From: Mesostigma viride
Lineage: Eukaryota > Streptophyta > Mesostigmatophyceae > Mesostigmatales > Mesostigmataceae
Assembly: GCA_009746045.1 (NCBI GenBank)
Contig: RPFO01000901.1
Span: 1-64,000 of the forward strand
DNA length: 64,000 nucleotides
Reading direction: 5' to 3'
In this document: one piece after another, positions 32,152 to 47,050 of the stretch
How positions within the stretch are numbered: position 1 is the first letter of the stretch
How the letters are laid out: the number at the start of each line of letters is the position of its first letter
The notes under the pieces: generated by a model
Database searches by the model: none
The model's input: the letters and a program-made list of their open reading frames with translations, nothing else
Told to the model about the DNA's origin: nothing
Made by a program: the position numbers and the translations under genes

Positions 32152-33147
32152 CTATCGTAAGTGGTGCGTCTTCTTGTACGCCTCTAGTAATCGGGCGCAC
32201 CCGGCTAACTCAGTCGCGGTGCGCCAGGAGTCCTCTGACTCATGCTGTGCAAACCTCCAGCGCACGCGATATTGTCGTTGGGCCCCACGTCCTCTCTTGA
32301 CATCCCTGTGCCCCACGATCTCCGCCACCTCGTCCTCCTGTTCCCCCGTGTCCGGATTGAACTCCAGCGGGGCTTGGGGATTTCACCCGGCCCTGGATGT
32401 TGTTCTGGTGATACAGCTTGAGCTGGTCGCGATGGAACCGGTTGGAAGTGAGGTTCCATGACACAGGTATGTCCACCTGGAACATGACATCGTCGAACTT
32501 GTCAAGCACCTTGTAGGGGCCCAAGAACATTGGACGGAGCTTAGTCTTCAGTTCCTTCTCCACCTTATGAGAAAACCGTCCGATCTGCGGGCCCTCCACC
32601 AGGACCCAGTCGCCCACCTCAATGGGCGGCGTCCGAGCATCCCACTTCCCTGCTGTTCTGGCCATGTACCGTTCTGCCGCTGCTCGATAACCCTTGACGG
32701 CACTGTTATGCGCCTGGTGCATCCGTTGCAGCAGCCGCTCGACCCCTTGCAGGGTATCCCGTTTGACCTGATCCTCACCACGTTCTGGACTCAGGAGCAA
32801 GTCGGGCGGGGTGAGGGGATGTCGGCCGGAGTTGAGGAAAAAGGGAGTGAACCCGTGAGCAGCCTGGGGGGCATGATTCAAGGAGAATTCCACCAACCCC
32901 AGGAGTTCCTCCCAATTGCTACCCACCGCGTCGGTGTTATGGCGCATGCATGGTCTCTTGCACCGTGCGGTTCAGCCGCTCCACCATGTGCGACGACGAG
33001 CTGTGGTAGGCCGTGCCTAATGATACCTTGGTGCCCAACCGCTCGAAGAACTCCTGCCAGAATTTGGCCGTGAAGAGCTTGTCGCGGTCGGAGATGAACT
33101 GCCGGCTGAGCCTGTGGACTGAACCGGAACACATGAGTAAGGTAGAC
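32152..33147 (-). pseudogene. Element A integrase C-terminal half with chromodomain (5' truncated)
   Basis: Reads as Ty3/gypsy integrase: HRLSRQFISDRDKLFTAKFW, then SLGTAYHSSSSHMVERLNR with the catalytic Glu, FSLNHAPQAAHGFTPFFL, LRPMFLGPYKVLDKFDDVMF and SNRFHRDQLKLYH. After a shift near 32390 a chromodomain follows (EDEVAEIVGHRDVKRGRGAQ, RQYRVRWRF), ending at a TAG near 32152. It is closely related to element B in the same region (YHSSSSHLVERLNR, QAAHGYTPFFL) but clearly a different copy. Upstream pol and gag are missing: the sequence stops at 33147 where the hAT transposon begins. Frameshifts lie near 32940, 33110 and 32390. Confidence 0.85.
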
Positions 33148-33602
33148 CAGTTACAAAAGCGCAGGAAGCTCACACGTGCCGGATTTCCTCTGCTCCACCG
33201 CCTGTAAGCGATTTTTACCTGCTGTCTGCGGCGAGGTCACTCATCCCCGCGCGCATCGCGCTACCGTGCAGGGGTAGCAGTCAATCTGGAGCTAGTTGAA
33301 CTCCGCAAGACGTAGTTCGCGAGCTCCGTCCACTGCTCGGCTGCGCAAGTTGTCCCTTTGTAGCTATATACATATTGTGCAACTTCAACAAAAGTTGGTT
33401 GTGTAGACTTCAGGCGCCAAGGCACACTTCATCGTTAGGCTAATTGTGAGGTTCCGGGTTCGAGTCTTCCTAGATCTTGTATTATTCTCGGGTTTTTTTT
33501 CTTCACCCTTTTGCCAACCTCCATGAATCTATTGGTCGAAACCCTAAAGCTAGCCCGCGCTCCTTGGCGAGGCTAGCGCCACCTGGCCCTCGGCGGCGGT
33601 AC

Positions 33603-34287
33603 GTGATGTCACGCATCTCCCTAGCCGGGGCTCCCTGGCCGGGGACCGGCCACAAAAAGTACGAGCTCCAATGTCGCGGGCGAAGCCCGCAAAACTTGTA
33701 ATTTAATACCAACCGCAATGTTGCATCCGTGCAACACTGTCTACCCTACTGATCTGATTTAATTTAGCTGGGTAGACGCAAGCCTGAGTTGGTTTTGTGT
33801 CATAGCCATGCATGGTTTCCTATCTGTTCGCGTCCCTCGCCGCCATGCACTGTACGCCGGTCTCGGCTAGTTTCACCACCGTGCTCTAGCCTCCCTGCCG
33901 GGTCCAACCCCGGGACACCCGTTTAAAACCAGGGGGGTCGGGGGGGGCGGAGCCCCCCCCGCCTTGTATTCCTACCTATGTTTTCTCACGTGTACGGCCT
34001 TATCAAGTAACATGCGTGTTTGCAACTTGCCCGTTAAAACTCTACGGCGGAGCCAATTTTTGGAAGAACCTCACCCTTCTGCTTGCAAATTCGGGACAAA
34101 CACGGTGGATTAATTAATAGACACGTGACTGCGTCACGTGAGCACACGGTGGATGGATGCATGGATGGATTGACGGATTTTTAATTTTTTACAAGTTTTG
34201 CGGGCTTCGCCCGCGACATTGGAGCTTGTACTTTTTGTGGCCGGTCCCCGGCCAGGGAGCCCCGGCTAGGGAGATGCGTGACATCAC
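33603..34287. mobile_element. Small non-autonomous TIR element in the hAT left end
   Basis: A 685-bp insert with ~100-bp terminal inverted repeats (GTGATGTCACGCATCTCC on the left and its complement on the right), including the shared GCGGGCTTCGCCCGC hairpin. GTAC flanks both sides (33599-33602 and 34288-34291). The corresponding place in the right hAT repeat (about 46593-46612) lacks it. No coding capacity. It could be a MITE of a cut-and-paste family I cannot name. Confidence 0.78.
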
Positions 34288-34387
34288 GTACAGTGATTGG
34301 CCATACGCCGTATTATACGCCGTATGAAGCGTATTATACGCGATACGCACGCGGCGCGTATGAAAATGGGGTACTTTCATACGCAAA

Positions 34388-34430
34388 CGCGTATTTTTGC
34401 GTATTTTTGCGTATTTTCGCGTATTTTTTG
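34388..34430. repeat. hAT subterminal short repeats
   Basis: Four direct copies of GCGTATTTTT/C just inside the left inverted repeat. hAT elements often carry such subterminal arrays as transposase binding sites; that role is inferred. Confidence 0.5.
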
Positions 34431-35988
34431 GCATATTGTTGGCTTACGAGGTGGGTGCATTTGCTTGCCTAGACTGCGGCGCGCCGACCTGTAGTAGGAA
34501 CAAATAATTGCGTGATGAGCTAGCTAGTGTATAATGCAAGAAAGCGTTCGAATCGTGACTTGTGAAGGCGGGAATGTGAAGGCGGGAAGGCTGAAGACTA
34601 AAGACAACAGGTGACAAGGGTTCTTTGTCTGCCAGCAACATCAGTGCGTAGCATATCGACATCCAGGCATGGCTGACGCGAGTGAGGAGTCAATGGAACA
34701 CAATGATGATGTGCGGCCCGATGAAGAAGAGGCCGCATCCGAAACTGTCTGGACATACGTTACCAAAGAGCGCATCCTCAAGAACGGGCTGCCGACAAAT
34801 AAGTACTTCATGGAGTGCTCACTCTGCCAGGCAAAGTTCAGTGGTTCTTCTACCCGAGCAAGGTGCCATCTCCTGGGCGGCTCGTACGCAAAGGACGCAA
34901 AAGTGTGCCCTTGCAAGAAGCCACCGCCGGTACTCCGTTACAAGATGCTGATTGAGCAGGCGGAGAAGGATAGCACTGCCAAGAAACGGAAGGCGACTAG
35001 TGACGCCAAGAAGCAGGCTGATGTGCGGGCGGCGTTTAAACGCATCATGCTTCCAGACGTTGTAGAAACCGACGGCTTGGACTGGCAGTCCGTTCATGCC
35101 ACTGATGCCAGCAACACCGACTCGGGGCGCGCTGCTGGGGCGGCTGGGCCAAGCGGATCATCAAAGAGCAAATCCACCGACGGTAATTTGCCCGCAGCTT
35201 ATGGGCTCAGCAAAGAGCAGCTGGACGAGGAGCTGTGCAAGGCATTCATTTGCGCTGGCGTGCCCTTCCATGTCATCGGCAACCCAGTATTCCGGGCTGC
35301 TCTCACCAAGATCAGCAGGGGGGGCATGTGCAGCCAGCTGGGATAAATTCCGCCGGACCAGCGCACAATGCAGAGACGCGATGCACCCCGCGTGGCTGCT
35401 AAGGTGGAGGAGGACGTGAGCAAGCGCCTGGAGCTGGCTGAAAGGACGGGAGGCACATTTGGTGTTGATGGGTGGAAGGACTGCTCTGGACAGTCACTCA
35501 TCATGAATGTGTTCCACCTGCCTGATTTTGTGCACTTCGTGGGGTTGGACAACGCCACTGGCGAGAAAAAGACCTCCGAGTACATGGCTGGCCTGCTGTG
35601 TGACCGCCTTCGCGAGGTGGGCCCGGAGAACGTGGTGCAGCTGATTTCTGACACCACGAACTCCATGGAGAAGATGAAGGAGCTCGTGGTGGCTGACTTT
35701 CCCCACATCATCACCTCCAAGTGTGCCGCGCACTGCATCGACCTCCTCATGGAGGACATGTACAAGGAGTCAATCATCGCGGACACGCTTGACAAGGTGG
35801 ACACGGTGGTCACCTACGTGCTCAGCCATGAGAAGGTGAACTGCTTCATGATGCGTGTGAGGGCGAACGACGGCACTGCCAAGCCAAAGTGCCTGAAGAA
35901 GCACGCGGAGACCCGGTTTGGTACAAGGTAGAGAATTACATTAAATGTTCAAGAAAACCCCCATGGTTTGCCCCATTTTCCAAAAAAA

Positions 35989-36094
35989 ATTTCCCCTCGC
36001 GGGGGGCGCGTGAAACAGCTCCGCTCCGCCCGCCCAAAGGCGGCGGGCTCCGCTTTGCCTTTGCCGTTTTCACGCGCCCCCCGCGAGGGGTTGT
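35989..36094. repeat. GC-rich fold-back sequence in the hAT intron
   Basis: Inverted repeat CCCCTCGCGGGGGGCGCGTG ... CACGCGCCCCCCGCGAGGGG around a ~50-bp loop that itself contains CCCGCCCAAAGGCGGCGGG. It forms a strong hairpin, probably a small MITE within the transposase intron. Confidence 0.8.
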
Positions 36095-36793
36095 TGTTTA
36101 GGAGGGTTATCCTGCTTGGGATGTCGACTGCCTGCCTGTATGCTTTCATTAAAGGTTTCCCTCATTCGTATCACCTGCCATTATTACGTACCCGATAATC
36201 GAATACCTTGTCTTCGCTTTACGGTGCAATGGTTATAACATGTTCCTGGTAACCACACATGTGGGACACTGCCACACTGGGATGTGCCATATGTTTGTCA
36301 CTTGTCATCATTGCCAGATTTCTTTCAGCGGAGAGCGTGCATGACCTCAAGGCAAACCTCATGGTGACATTCGAGAACGACCAGCTGGCTGCCGCGGCCA
36401 ACAAAGGGGATCGTGGTACTATCACATTCGACAAGGTGGCTGGCATCATCAAGGAGTCCACCTTCTTCCCCAGGGTCAAGATGCTGGTGGAGCTGTTCAA
36501 GCCCCTGAACGAGGTGCTCAAGCTGTTTGACAGCGACAGACCGGGCACGGGCAAGGTCTACCACCGCATGTTTGAGCTCAACGAGTTCGTCGGGGGCAAG
36601 GATTTGTCACTCCCCCCCACCGTGAAGGCAAGGCTGGCTGTAGCGGTCCGCAAACGGTGGGACTACATGTACTCCATCATCCACGGGGCGGGCTACGTGC
36701 TCGACCCGTCCTTCTGGAAAGGGCACAATCAACAGTCCAATGGAGAGGTCATGAAGGGCTTTCGCGAATGCTGCAAGAAGGTGCATGGCCCTG

Positions 36794-37251
36794 AGTTAGA
36801 TGAGATGCTTAGGCTGACACACGGATTTCCGGCCTGCGCGCCGCGTATTGCCTACCGCGGCTGAGCGGGACACCTCAGTACTGTACGGCAGGGCGTACGG
36901 TACTGAGGCGTCAGGTGGACTGACGTGCAGTTAGTGCCAGACTGTTCCTAGGTGCTAGGTCGACCCGCCAGGTCCGGTGTAGCCGGGCCTGACGGGCCGA
37001 GTCTTAGCTGGTTGCTAGTGACGTGGTCGCATGGCATTGCAGTGTCCAGTTGTCCACTGGCAGGTGCTGCAGGGAGCACCGCCATAGGCATATAGGCGTA
37101 GCACTGGGGAGTGCCGCAGCACCCGAGTTTGCCCAGACGTTCCATTCTGAGCCCTCAGCTTCCATTGCTCTCTCATTGTATTATTGCTAATACAATCATC
37201 ATTCGCTTTCAGCTTCAGCAGTTGTTCGTCGTCCCTAGTCTCCATCCAACT
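36794..37251 (+). repeat. 5' LTR of the copia element
   Basis: 458 bp, no difference noticed from 44896-45353. It contains a self-complementary stretch (GTACTGTACGGCAGGGCGTA, then CGGTACTGAGG). Confidence 0.93.
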
Positions 37252-37293
37252 TGGACTGAAAAGTTCGTTATTTTTTTTCGAAAAGCAAAAAAT

Positions 37294-40290
<2,997 letters not shown>

Positions 40291-40420
40291 GTGTGCCTGC
40301 TTCACCTCTTTCATCTGCATGCCCCACTGTCAGAGCAGTGAGCAGTTCTGGAAAGGTGCTACAGCTGGTTTCAGAAGATTATGTCTCTAAACCAACCTAC
40401 ACATCTATGGTTCCCAAGGT

Positions 40421-41400
40421 GTGCAGAGTGTCCCATCAGAGGATGCTCATATCAGTTTTCAGGAGCTTGCTTTGCAGTTGCATTTCCTTTATGGGCATGA
40501 AGTGAGTGCAGAGGTGGTGGCAGCAGCAATAGGGGGGGCAGCACTCAGACGTGCATGCCAGGTGGTCAGATCCCACTGCCAGCATTGTCAGTTCAATGCA
40601 CCCAAACCCCCTAAGTGGCATGTAGCTACCCCACCTAAATGCAAGGGCAGGGTGGTAGGAGATGTCTTTCATGTCAAAGGACAATCTTACTTGGCACTTA
40701 AAGATGCATGGTCAAGGTACACAACCATTGAACCATTACCTGGAATGGACAAGACACAGTTGCTCAGGGCTCTCTTGATTGCTCAGGCCAGGTACTACCC
40801 TGTGGAGGCATTGTTACTGGATCAGCAGTTCACGTGTCTTGCCAATGAACCAGGGTGTGAGGCTATTGATCTGGCTGGGCTAGAAGATCATGAGAGGCAA
40901 GGCATTATTGAAAGGGCCATCAGGTCCATTAAAACCCTTGTAGCCAAGAAGATGGCAATCTGCTGGCTGACAGTGGGTCATATGCTGACAGAGCTCTGTG
41001 GTCCACCAGGTTGTGCCAAGTCCTCAACAGGAGGCCACTCATGAAAACCCCACAAGGGGTGATCATTACACCAGATGGATTGCATGCAGGCATTTATCCA
41101 CCTGAGGTACTAGCCCTATACAACGCACAGCGAGCACAGACAGCTAGCAGGTTAGCTGTCAAGGATGCAAAGCATCCACGTCCCACCTTCAGAGAAGGGG
41201 ATCAGGTCCTATTCTACAAGGAGTCGGGACTAGGCAAGGTGGGTACCTGGCATGGGCCAGCCACCATCCTAAAATTTAACACCACTGGCAGGACAGTGTT
41301 AGTTAAACACAATGACACGGGAAAGATTCACAGGTGTTCACCTCACAGGATGAAATTGTATTTTCCAACTGTGTCAGACGTGGCAGAGGAGGAAGAGCTG
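40421..41400 (+). pseudogene. Copia element integrase
   Basis: Zinc-binding part LHFLYGHEVSAEVV...CQHCQFNAPK, then the DDE core with GDVFHVKGQSYLALKDAW (first Asp), LLLDQQFTCLAN (second Asp) and ERQGIIERAIRSIKTL (Glu). One base shift near 40945-40950 moves the reading to the frame giving DRALWSTRLCQVLNRRPL and MKTPQGVIITP. A C-terminal module (REGDQVLFYKESGLGK, TWHGPATILKFNTTG, HRMKLYF) follows. The second Asp box is unusual in having Gln-Gln after Asp. Confidence 0.78.
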
Positions 41401-41729
41401 TTGGCCGACAGCCCTGTACAGTTGCCTGGCATCCCAGCGTTGCCCAGTGAGTGGTTGTTTGGAACACCCACTGGTGAGTGTGAGAGCCACACCCACTGTG
41501 ACACCCAGGTCACCCTTGATGATTGTAGGCAGTCACTGCAGGCTTGGCCCCCTGCAGCAGAGGGTCACATTGGCAAAACAGGTGATCAGCAACCTATCAC
41601 CTCTTCAAGTGTGAACATAGCTCAGCCACTAGCTGCACCTTCCAAACGCAGCCTAGCAGACGCTGTTCGCATTTTACAAGCAGCTCATAGAGCTAAAGCT
41701 CAAACTGCTGCAGGATCAGCTAAGGTGGG

Positions 41730-42468
41730 GAAGGTTGGGCAGCATGACAATAGCCCATTTATGGTTGCAGTGGACACACAAGCCCAGGTCAGCATTATCA
41801 GTGCCCTGGCTGTGCCCCATATGCCTTTGGAACCTTCACCCTGGCACCATGTGGCTGATTTCTCAGGGCAGTCATCCCTCAAGGTATTAGGTCAGGTCAT
41901 GTTGACTATACTCGGTATCCCCACTCCTTTTCAGGTATTGGAAGGTTATAAAGGGAATGCTTTGTTGGGGGATCCTTTTCTCTGTTACCCTGGTGTCCTC
42001 ATCTCCAGTGATAGACTATCCATCCAGGACCTGGGTGGTGTTGATCTGAATCATTTCAAAATTTCTCTTGAAAAACTTCTTAACACCAACATTGCTTCTG
42101 TAAAATTTGCTACACCCAAGTATGCCCCAGGGCAAGAACCCTGTGTGGCAGACTTGGTTCACAACCAAAAACTTCATCCCAACTCATTTGGATTGGGCAA
42201 GCATGATGTGGCTAAAATGTCTCCTCTTTCTTATGAACAGATAGAGCAAGACTGTCGCACACACATAGGATTCCTAAAATGGGTGGAGGCCTTTAACAAG
42301 GCCAGGGAAGAATGGGTAGTGCCAGATCCTCTTAGTCCTTCTCATACTCCACCTGTCACACCTATTGACAAAAAGCCTGCAGGGTGCAAGCACTTGCGCC
42401 TGAAGTTTGTGTGTAAACATAAGCCAGCAGCAGATGGGTCAGTCATTTTCATGCTAGACCTTGTGTGA
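41730..42468 (+). CDS. Copia element retropepsin-like protease located after integrase
   Basis: In the same frame as the integrase C-terminus: FMVAVDTQAQVSIISALAV (aspartic protease active-site strand, Asp-Thr-Gln-Ala where Asp-Thr/Ser-Gly-Ala is usual), VADFSGQSSLKVLGQVML, TPFQVLEGYKGNALLGDPFL (second-strand Leu-Leu-Gly motif) and LISSDRLSIQDLG. The order of strands is that of retropepsins. It lies between integrase and RT, whereas copia elements normally place protease before integrase. No other protease-like motif was found between the zinc knuckles and the integrase. The frame continues into an RT N-terminal linker and stops at 42466-42468. Confidence 0.72.
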
Positions 42469-43820
42469 CAGAGTTCAAGGGCACCACTGATCTGACAGAG
42501 GCAGAGTTGTACACGCCAGGCATTCAGCAAACATCCTTAAAAATCTTGCTGTCTGTCTTTGTGGGTCATCTCAATGATGGGGATGACTATGTATGTAAGG
42601 CTACAGACATTAAAAGGGCTTTCTTGAAAGGCTCACCTGAGATAGCACAACAAGTGTGGCATGGTCAGGTGTATGTAGTCTCCACTCCCAGAGTTTGGGC
42701 AAAACACATCCCTCAGCAGTACCTGAAAGCTAACATAGGTGTTGAAGGGCTGCAATCAGCTCCTCGAATTTTCAGGATGTCAGCTCAGGCTGTGTTTGAA
42801 AAGCTAGGGGCTAGATATGATGACATAGACCCTTGCTTCTTTGTGGTCCCACACCCTCATGGCATTCTCACCTTTGTGTGGCATGGGGATGATCAGCTGA
42901 TTGCTGGGCCAAGGCGTGCTGTAGATGATTTTATTCAACAAGTGTCACAGCATTTTGAGATTGGCAAGCAAGTAGAGCTGGGCACCACTGCCATAAAATT
43001 TTGTGGCACAATGTTACAACTCCAGCAGCATCAAAACCAGTGGGTGTGTGCACTTTACTCTCCCAATGATTACATGCACAGCTGCTTGGAGGTTTTGCAA
43101 ACCAAAATCAAACCTGGAGCCTGTCCCACCATTAGAGGCAAGCTGGGGTGGTTGTGCTCAACGTGTGCACCTCACCTGGCTGTGGTTAGCAGAGTTGATG
43201 ATGATGTCTTGATGCAAGTAGGTCACAAAGCCATCACCAAAACTCTCCAGGAAGGCCCTCCCCTTATCTTGCACTCCTTGGATCTCCACAAAACCATTCA
43301 CATCCAAGCTATGATGGATAGTTCCATGGAGTCCAGGCAGATTACCAAGTTGCAGGCAAGGGAGTCAGGCTTGTATTTTGTGCAGAATGATGATGCACCC
43401 TTGTCTCTCATTTCATGGTACAGCCGGTTGCATAGACGCAAGGCTGTCAGCAGCAATGCTGCTGAGTGCAGGGCAGTGGTGTCAGCAGTGCTTCATGCCA
43501 GGTACTTGAATCATGTGCTGGTTTGGTTGCAGATGCAAGCAGGCAGCAATGCTGGGGTGGTGGCACACTTGCTCACTGACAGCCAGTCAGTCCTCAGTTT
43601 CCTTGCTAACCCTTATGCTGTGCACACTGATCTTGACTGGGTGGTCCTTAAACAGGAGTCCACCTACTGGGAGTCCACCCGTCACGTGGAGGACAAACAC
43701 AACGCTGCTGATGCACTCACTAAAGTGCCTCAGCAGGCAGCTGAACAATATCAGCTGTTGTACCACTTGATGAACCCCTATGGCAAGCAGGCAACCCTGC
43801 CCCATCGGGGGGACGCCTAG
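42465..43820 (+). CDS. Copia element reverse transcriptase - RNase H
   Basis: A 451-codon frame after a shift at 42465. RT motifs are KATDIKRAFLKGSPE (first Asp, equivalent to copia DVKTAFLNG), VEGLQSAPRIFRM and FVWHGDDQLIAGPRRAVDDF. The catalytic box reads HGDD instead of the usual YVDD. Then LGTTAIKFCGTMLQ, equivalent to FLGIxI. RNase H is of copia type: AMMDSSMESRQITKLQARES (Asp), PLSLISWYSRLHRRKAVSSN, AAECRAVVSAVLHARYL (Glu), LLTDSQSVLSFL (Asp) and NAADALTKVP. The stop is at 43818-43820. Homology to copia is clear, although the fingers are shorter than normal. Confidence 0.87.
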   Translation: MTEFKGTTDLTEAELYTPGIQQTSLKILLSVFVGHLNDGDDYVCKATDIKRAFLKGSPEIAQQVWHGQVYVVSTPRVWAKHIPQQYLKANIGVEGLQSAPRIFRMSAQAVFEKLGARYDDIDPCFFVVPHPHGILTFVWHGDDQLIAGPRRAVDDFIQQVSQHFEIGKQVELGTTAIKFCGTMLQLQQHQNQWVCALYSPNDYMHSCLEVLQTKIKPGACPTIRGKLGWLCSTCAPHLAVVSRVDDDVLMQVGHKAITKTLQEGPPLILHSLDLHKTIHIQAMMDSSMESRQITKLQARESGLYFVQNDDAPLSLISWYSRLHRRKAVSSNAAECRAVVSAVLHARYLNHVLVWLQMQAGSNAGVVAHLLTDSQSVLSFLANPYAVHTDLDWVVLKQESTYWESTRHVEDKHNAADALTKVPQQAAEQYQLLYHLMNPYGKQATLPHRGDA

Positions 43821-44895
43821 CAGGGTCCTGTTCACCAGGGCCGCCTAGGTAACCCAGTACCCCTTGGGCAGGTCCAAGGGGTAGGTTGTGGCTACCAGCA
43901 AGGGGGGTTGGTTGGAGTCTGTTTTCGTGCATCTGCGTGCCCTATGCCAATAAAGTCTGTTTCGATTTTTTCAAAAACCATGGAATTTCGTTATGCACAC
44001 CTGCATAGGTGGGCATGGGATGTATCTCACACTTTTCTGTTCCACTAGGGCTGGATGCCTTGGTGGATTGGCCTTGAGCTCAGTGGCTCAGGTGCCTCCC
44101 ATTCAAGTGGAGGGTCAAAGCTCCCTTGACAGGTGGTTACCCAGGACTCCAGTTCACTGTGGATATCCTGGGCCACCTGGCCTTACTGTTCAGTGGCAGT
44201 AAAGGCATGGGTGCTGTCATGTTGTCTGGTACAACGTGCTCAGCCCAGGTGCAGGATGAAATATTCCTGTCACCTGTCACCGGGACTTCAGTCACCTCTG
44301 TGCAGGGCAGGGGTGGCTGGTCCTCACACGTTGTGCAGGTGCAACGTGGCCAGGTCCAGGATGTCATAGTCCTGTCACCTGTCACTAGGACCTCAGCCCC
44401 CTCTGTGCAGGGCAGGGGTGGCTGGTCCTCACATGTTGTGCAGGTACAACATGGACAGTGCAGGGTGCAATAAACCTGCCTCCTGTCACTCCTCAGGTTG
44501 CAGGTAACCTGAGCTCAGTTGACCCAGCCTGGCTGGGTATTTTTTCTCTGAGTGGGCGATGATGATGGAACAACATGGAACCTCTTAAACGGTTACCTTG
44601 GCATTTTTTATTTACAATGGCTCTCTTGGCTGGTGATGCGCTCCCTGGATAGGCAGACAGGCATAGCTATCTCCCTTGTGAGCTCGCGAGGAGGAGGAAC
44701 TCCCCGGGCATGTTGAGCTAAACGTGATGCCATCACAAGTATTGCACGAGTTCTGGGGCCCATCTTTTTCAGTCCAGATGTTGCAGTATGGGTGTCAGTT
44801 GCTCAGCACCTCAGTCAGCTTGGAGTCAGTCTCCTAGCTGGGCAGGATCAGGCTTGAAGTTGCTAGCCTTCAACCTGAAAGGAAAACATAATGGG
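43821..44895 (+). other. Copia element 3' untranslated region with tandem repeat
   Basis: Non-coding. Two copies of a ~120-bp repeat (about 44246-44460) contain GTCACCTGTCACNGGGAC-like and GGCAGGGGTGGCTGGTCCTC blocks. A hairpin CAGGCTTGAAG/CTTCAACCTG lies at 44850-44876, followed by GAAAGGAAAA, a possible polypurine tract before the 3' LTR. Confidence 0.6.
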
Positions 44896-45353
44896 AGTTA
44901 GATGAGATGCTTAGGCTGACACACGGATTTCCGGCCTGCGCGCCGCGTATTGCCTACCGCGGCTGAGCGGGACACCTCAGTACTGTACGGCAGGGCGTAC
45001 GGTACTGAGGCGTCAGGTGGACTGACGTGCAGTTAGTGCCAGACTGTTCCTAGGTGCTAGGTCGACCCGCCAGGTCCGGTGTAGCCGGGCCTGACGGGCC
45101 GAGTCTTAGCTGGTTGCTAGTGACGTGGTCGCATGGCATTGCAGTGTCCAGTTGTCCACTGGCAGGTGCTGCAGGGAGCACCGCCATAGGCATATAGGCG
45201 TAGCACTGGGGAGTGCCGCAGCACCCGAGTTTGCCCAGACGTTCCATTCTGAGCCCTCAGCTTCCATTGCTCTCTCATTGTATTATTGCTAATACAATCA
45301 TCATTCGCTTTCAGCTTCAGCAGTTGTTCGTCGTCCCTAGTCTCCATCCAACT
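44896..45353 (+). repeat. 3' LTR of the copia element
   Basis: 458 bp, matches 36794-37251 throughout on reading. It is followed by CCCTG and then the resumed hAT transposase. Confidence 0.93.
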
Positions 45354-45738
45354 CCCTGGGCCTGTGGCAGACCTCGCCATGCTGCAGTTGGATCAGTACT
45401 TCAACCAGGTGGGAGACTTTGACTCTGATGATGCCAGGAGGCAAGCCCACTTGTGCAGCGTGGAAGTCCAGGGCAAGCCGGGGGTTTTCATTGTCGAGCC
45501 CTACCAGTGGTGGCTTACCTGGGGGGGAGGTGTCCCTGAGCTGCAGCGTGTGGCTGTCAAGGTGCTGGCCCAGCCAGTATCCAATTCAGCCGTGGAGCGT
45601 GTGAACAGCACGGCTGGGTGGATCAAGTCCCTCAGGCGCAACAGGATGACTGATGAGACCCTTAACCGCATGGTCTATGTCTGCCACAACCTGCGTGCCC
45701 TGAACAAGATCAAGGTGTTTGAGGATGATGATGAGTAA

Positions 45739-46540
45739 ATGAGCCCATGCCCTGACCTGTGGTGACGGTTATTGCAGCTGCTTGTCGGGGCCTCGGGGGG
45801 AAGCGTGATGAACATTGTGATTTTGGCCTATTGCCGTGCAGGCTGCTGCCATTTGGGCACCCTACCACATGACATTGTTCAGTTTTCAGGTCGAACTGCA
45901 GCTTTGAGGGGCAGGTTGCATATGCATGATAGCATGTAGTGCACATTGGTAGCCTGCTGCCCTGCATTTCAGGCTTTCAGCCATGTGTAGCCTGTATACG
46001 ACTATACGTGTCCTTGCTTGATGTAGCTGGAATTAATGATGGTGGCCTCCCACGAGTAGGAAAGATCCATGTCTTATTTTCAGCATGTCTTATTTTCAGA
46101 TGGCACAATGTTCTTATCACTTCTATATTTGGCAGCTTGGCAGTCGGCCAAGCTCTCTTTAAGTACTATATTTGGAAGACAGTTCTCTGCCGCTTCCATG
46201 TATAGAGTGCATTCATATCTTGAGTTCTACAAATTTATTATCCTTTCCAGTGAGTTGTGAATTGATGCGTACTGGTATTGATACTGAGTTGCATGTTGTC
46301 TCGATTTTGAAGAGAAACTATCAAGTTAGACCGTTAGAAACTATGCTTGTATTTCTAGGTAGTGATGACAATGCCAAGGTCATGCTATATATGTCATGTA
46401 TAGCCAAAAGGTATGGCAAAAACACCAGCAGACCATGCTTGGTTGCTCAGAATGTTGAAAACCCCTCAAAACCATGCCAAAAAAGGGGTTTTCAACAGTT
46501 AGCGTACGATTAGCGTATAATACATTATACACCGCGTAGT
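45739..46540 (+). other. hAT 3' untranslated region
   Basis: AT-richer non-coding sequence between the transposase stop and the right inverted repeat. No further gene recognised. Confidence 0.55.
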
Positions 46541-47050
46541 ATACATTATACACCTGGGGCCGCGTACGACGCGTATCGCGTATGGCCAATCACTGATCAC
46601 GTACCGCCGCCGAGGGCCAGGTGGCGCTAGCCTCGCCAAGGAGCGCGCTAGCTTTAGGGTTTCGACCAATAGATTCATGGAGGTTGGCAAAAGGGTGAAG
46701 AAAAGAAAACCGAGAATAATACAAGATCTAGGAAGACTCGAACCCGGAACCTCACAATTAGCCTAACGATGAAGTGTGCCTTGGCGCCTGAAGTCTACAC
46801 AACCAACTTTTGTTGAAGTTGCACAATATGTATATAGCTACAAAGGGACAACTTGCGCAGCCGCGCAGTGGACGGAGCTCGCGAACTACGTCCTGCGGGG
46901 TTCAACTAGCTCCAGATTGACTGCTACCCCTGCACGGGAGCGTGATGCGCGCGGGGATGAGTGACCTCGCCGCAGACAGCAGGTAAAAATCGCTTACAGG
47001 CGGTGGAGCAGAGGAAATCCACGTGTGGGCTTCCTGCGCTTTTGTAACTG

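Noticed and set aside
33440-33485. tRNA-like B box (GGTTCCGGGTTCGAGTCTTC) in the hAT inverted repeats
   Set aside because: No foldable acceptor and anticodon arms around it, and it is part of the transposon terminal repeat; not called a tRNA or SINE.
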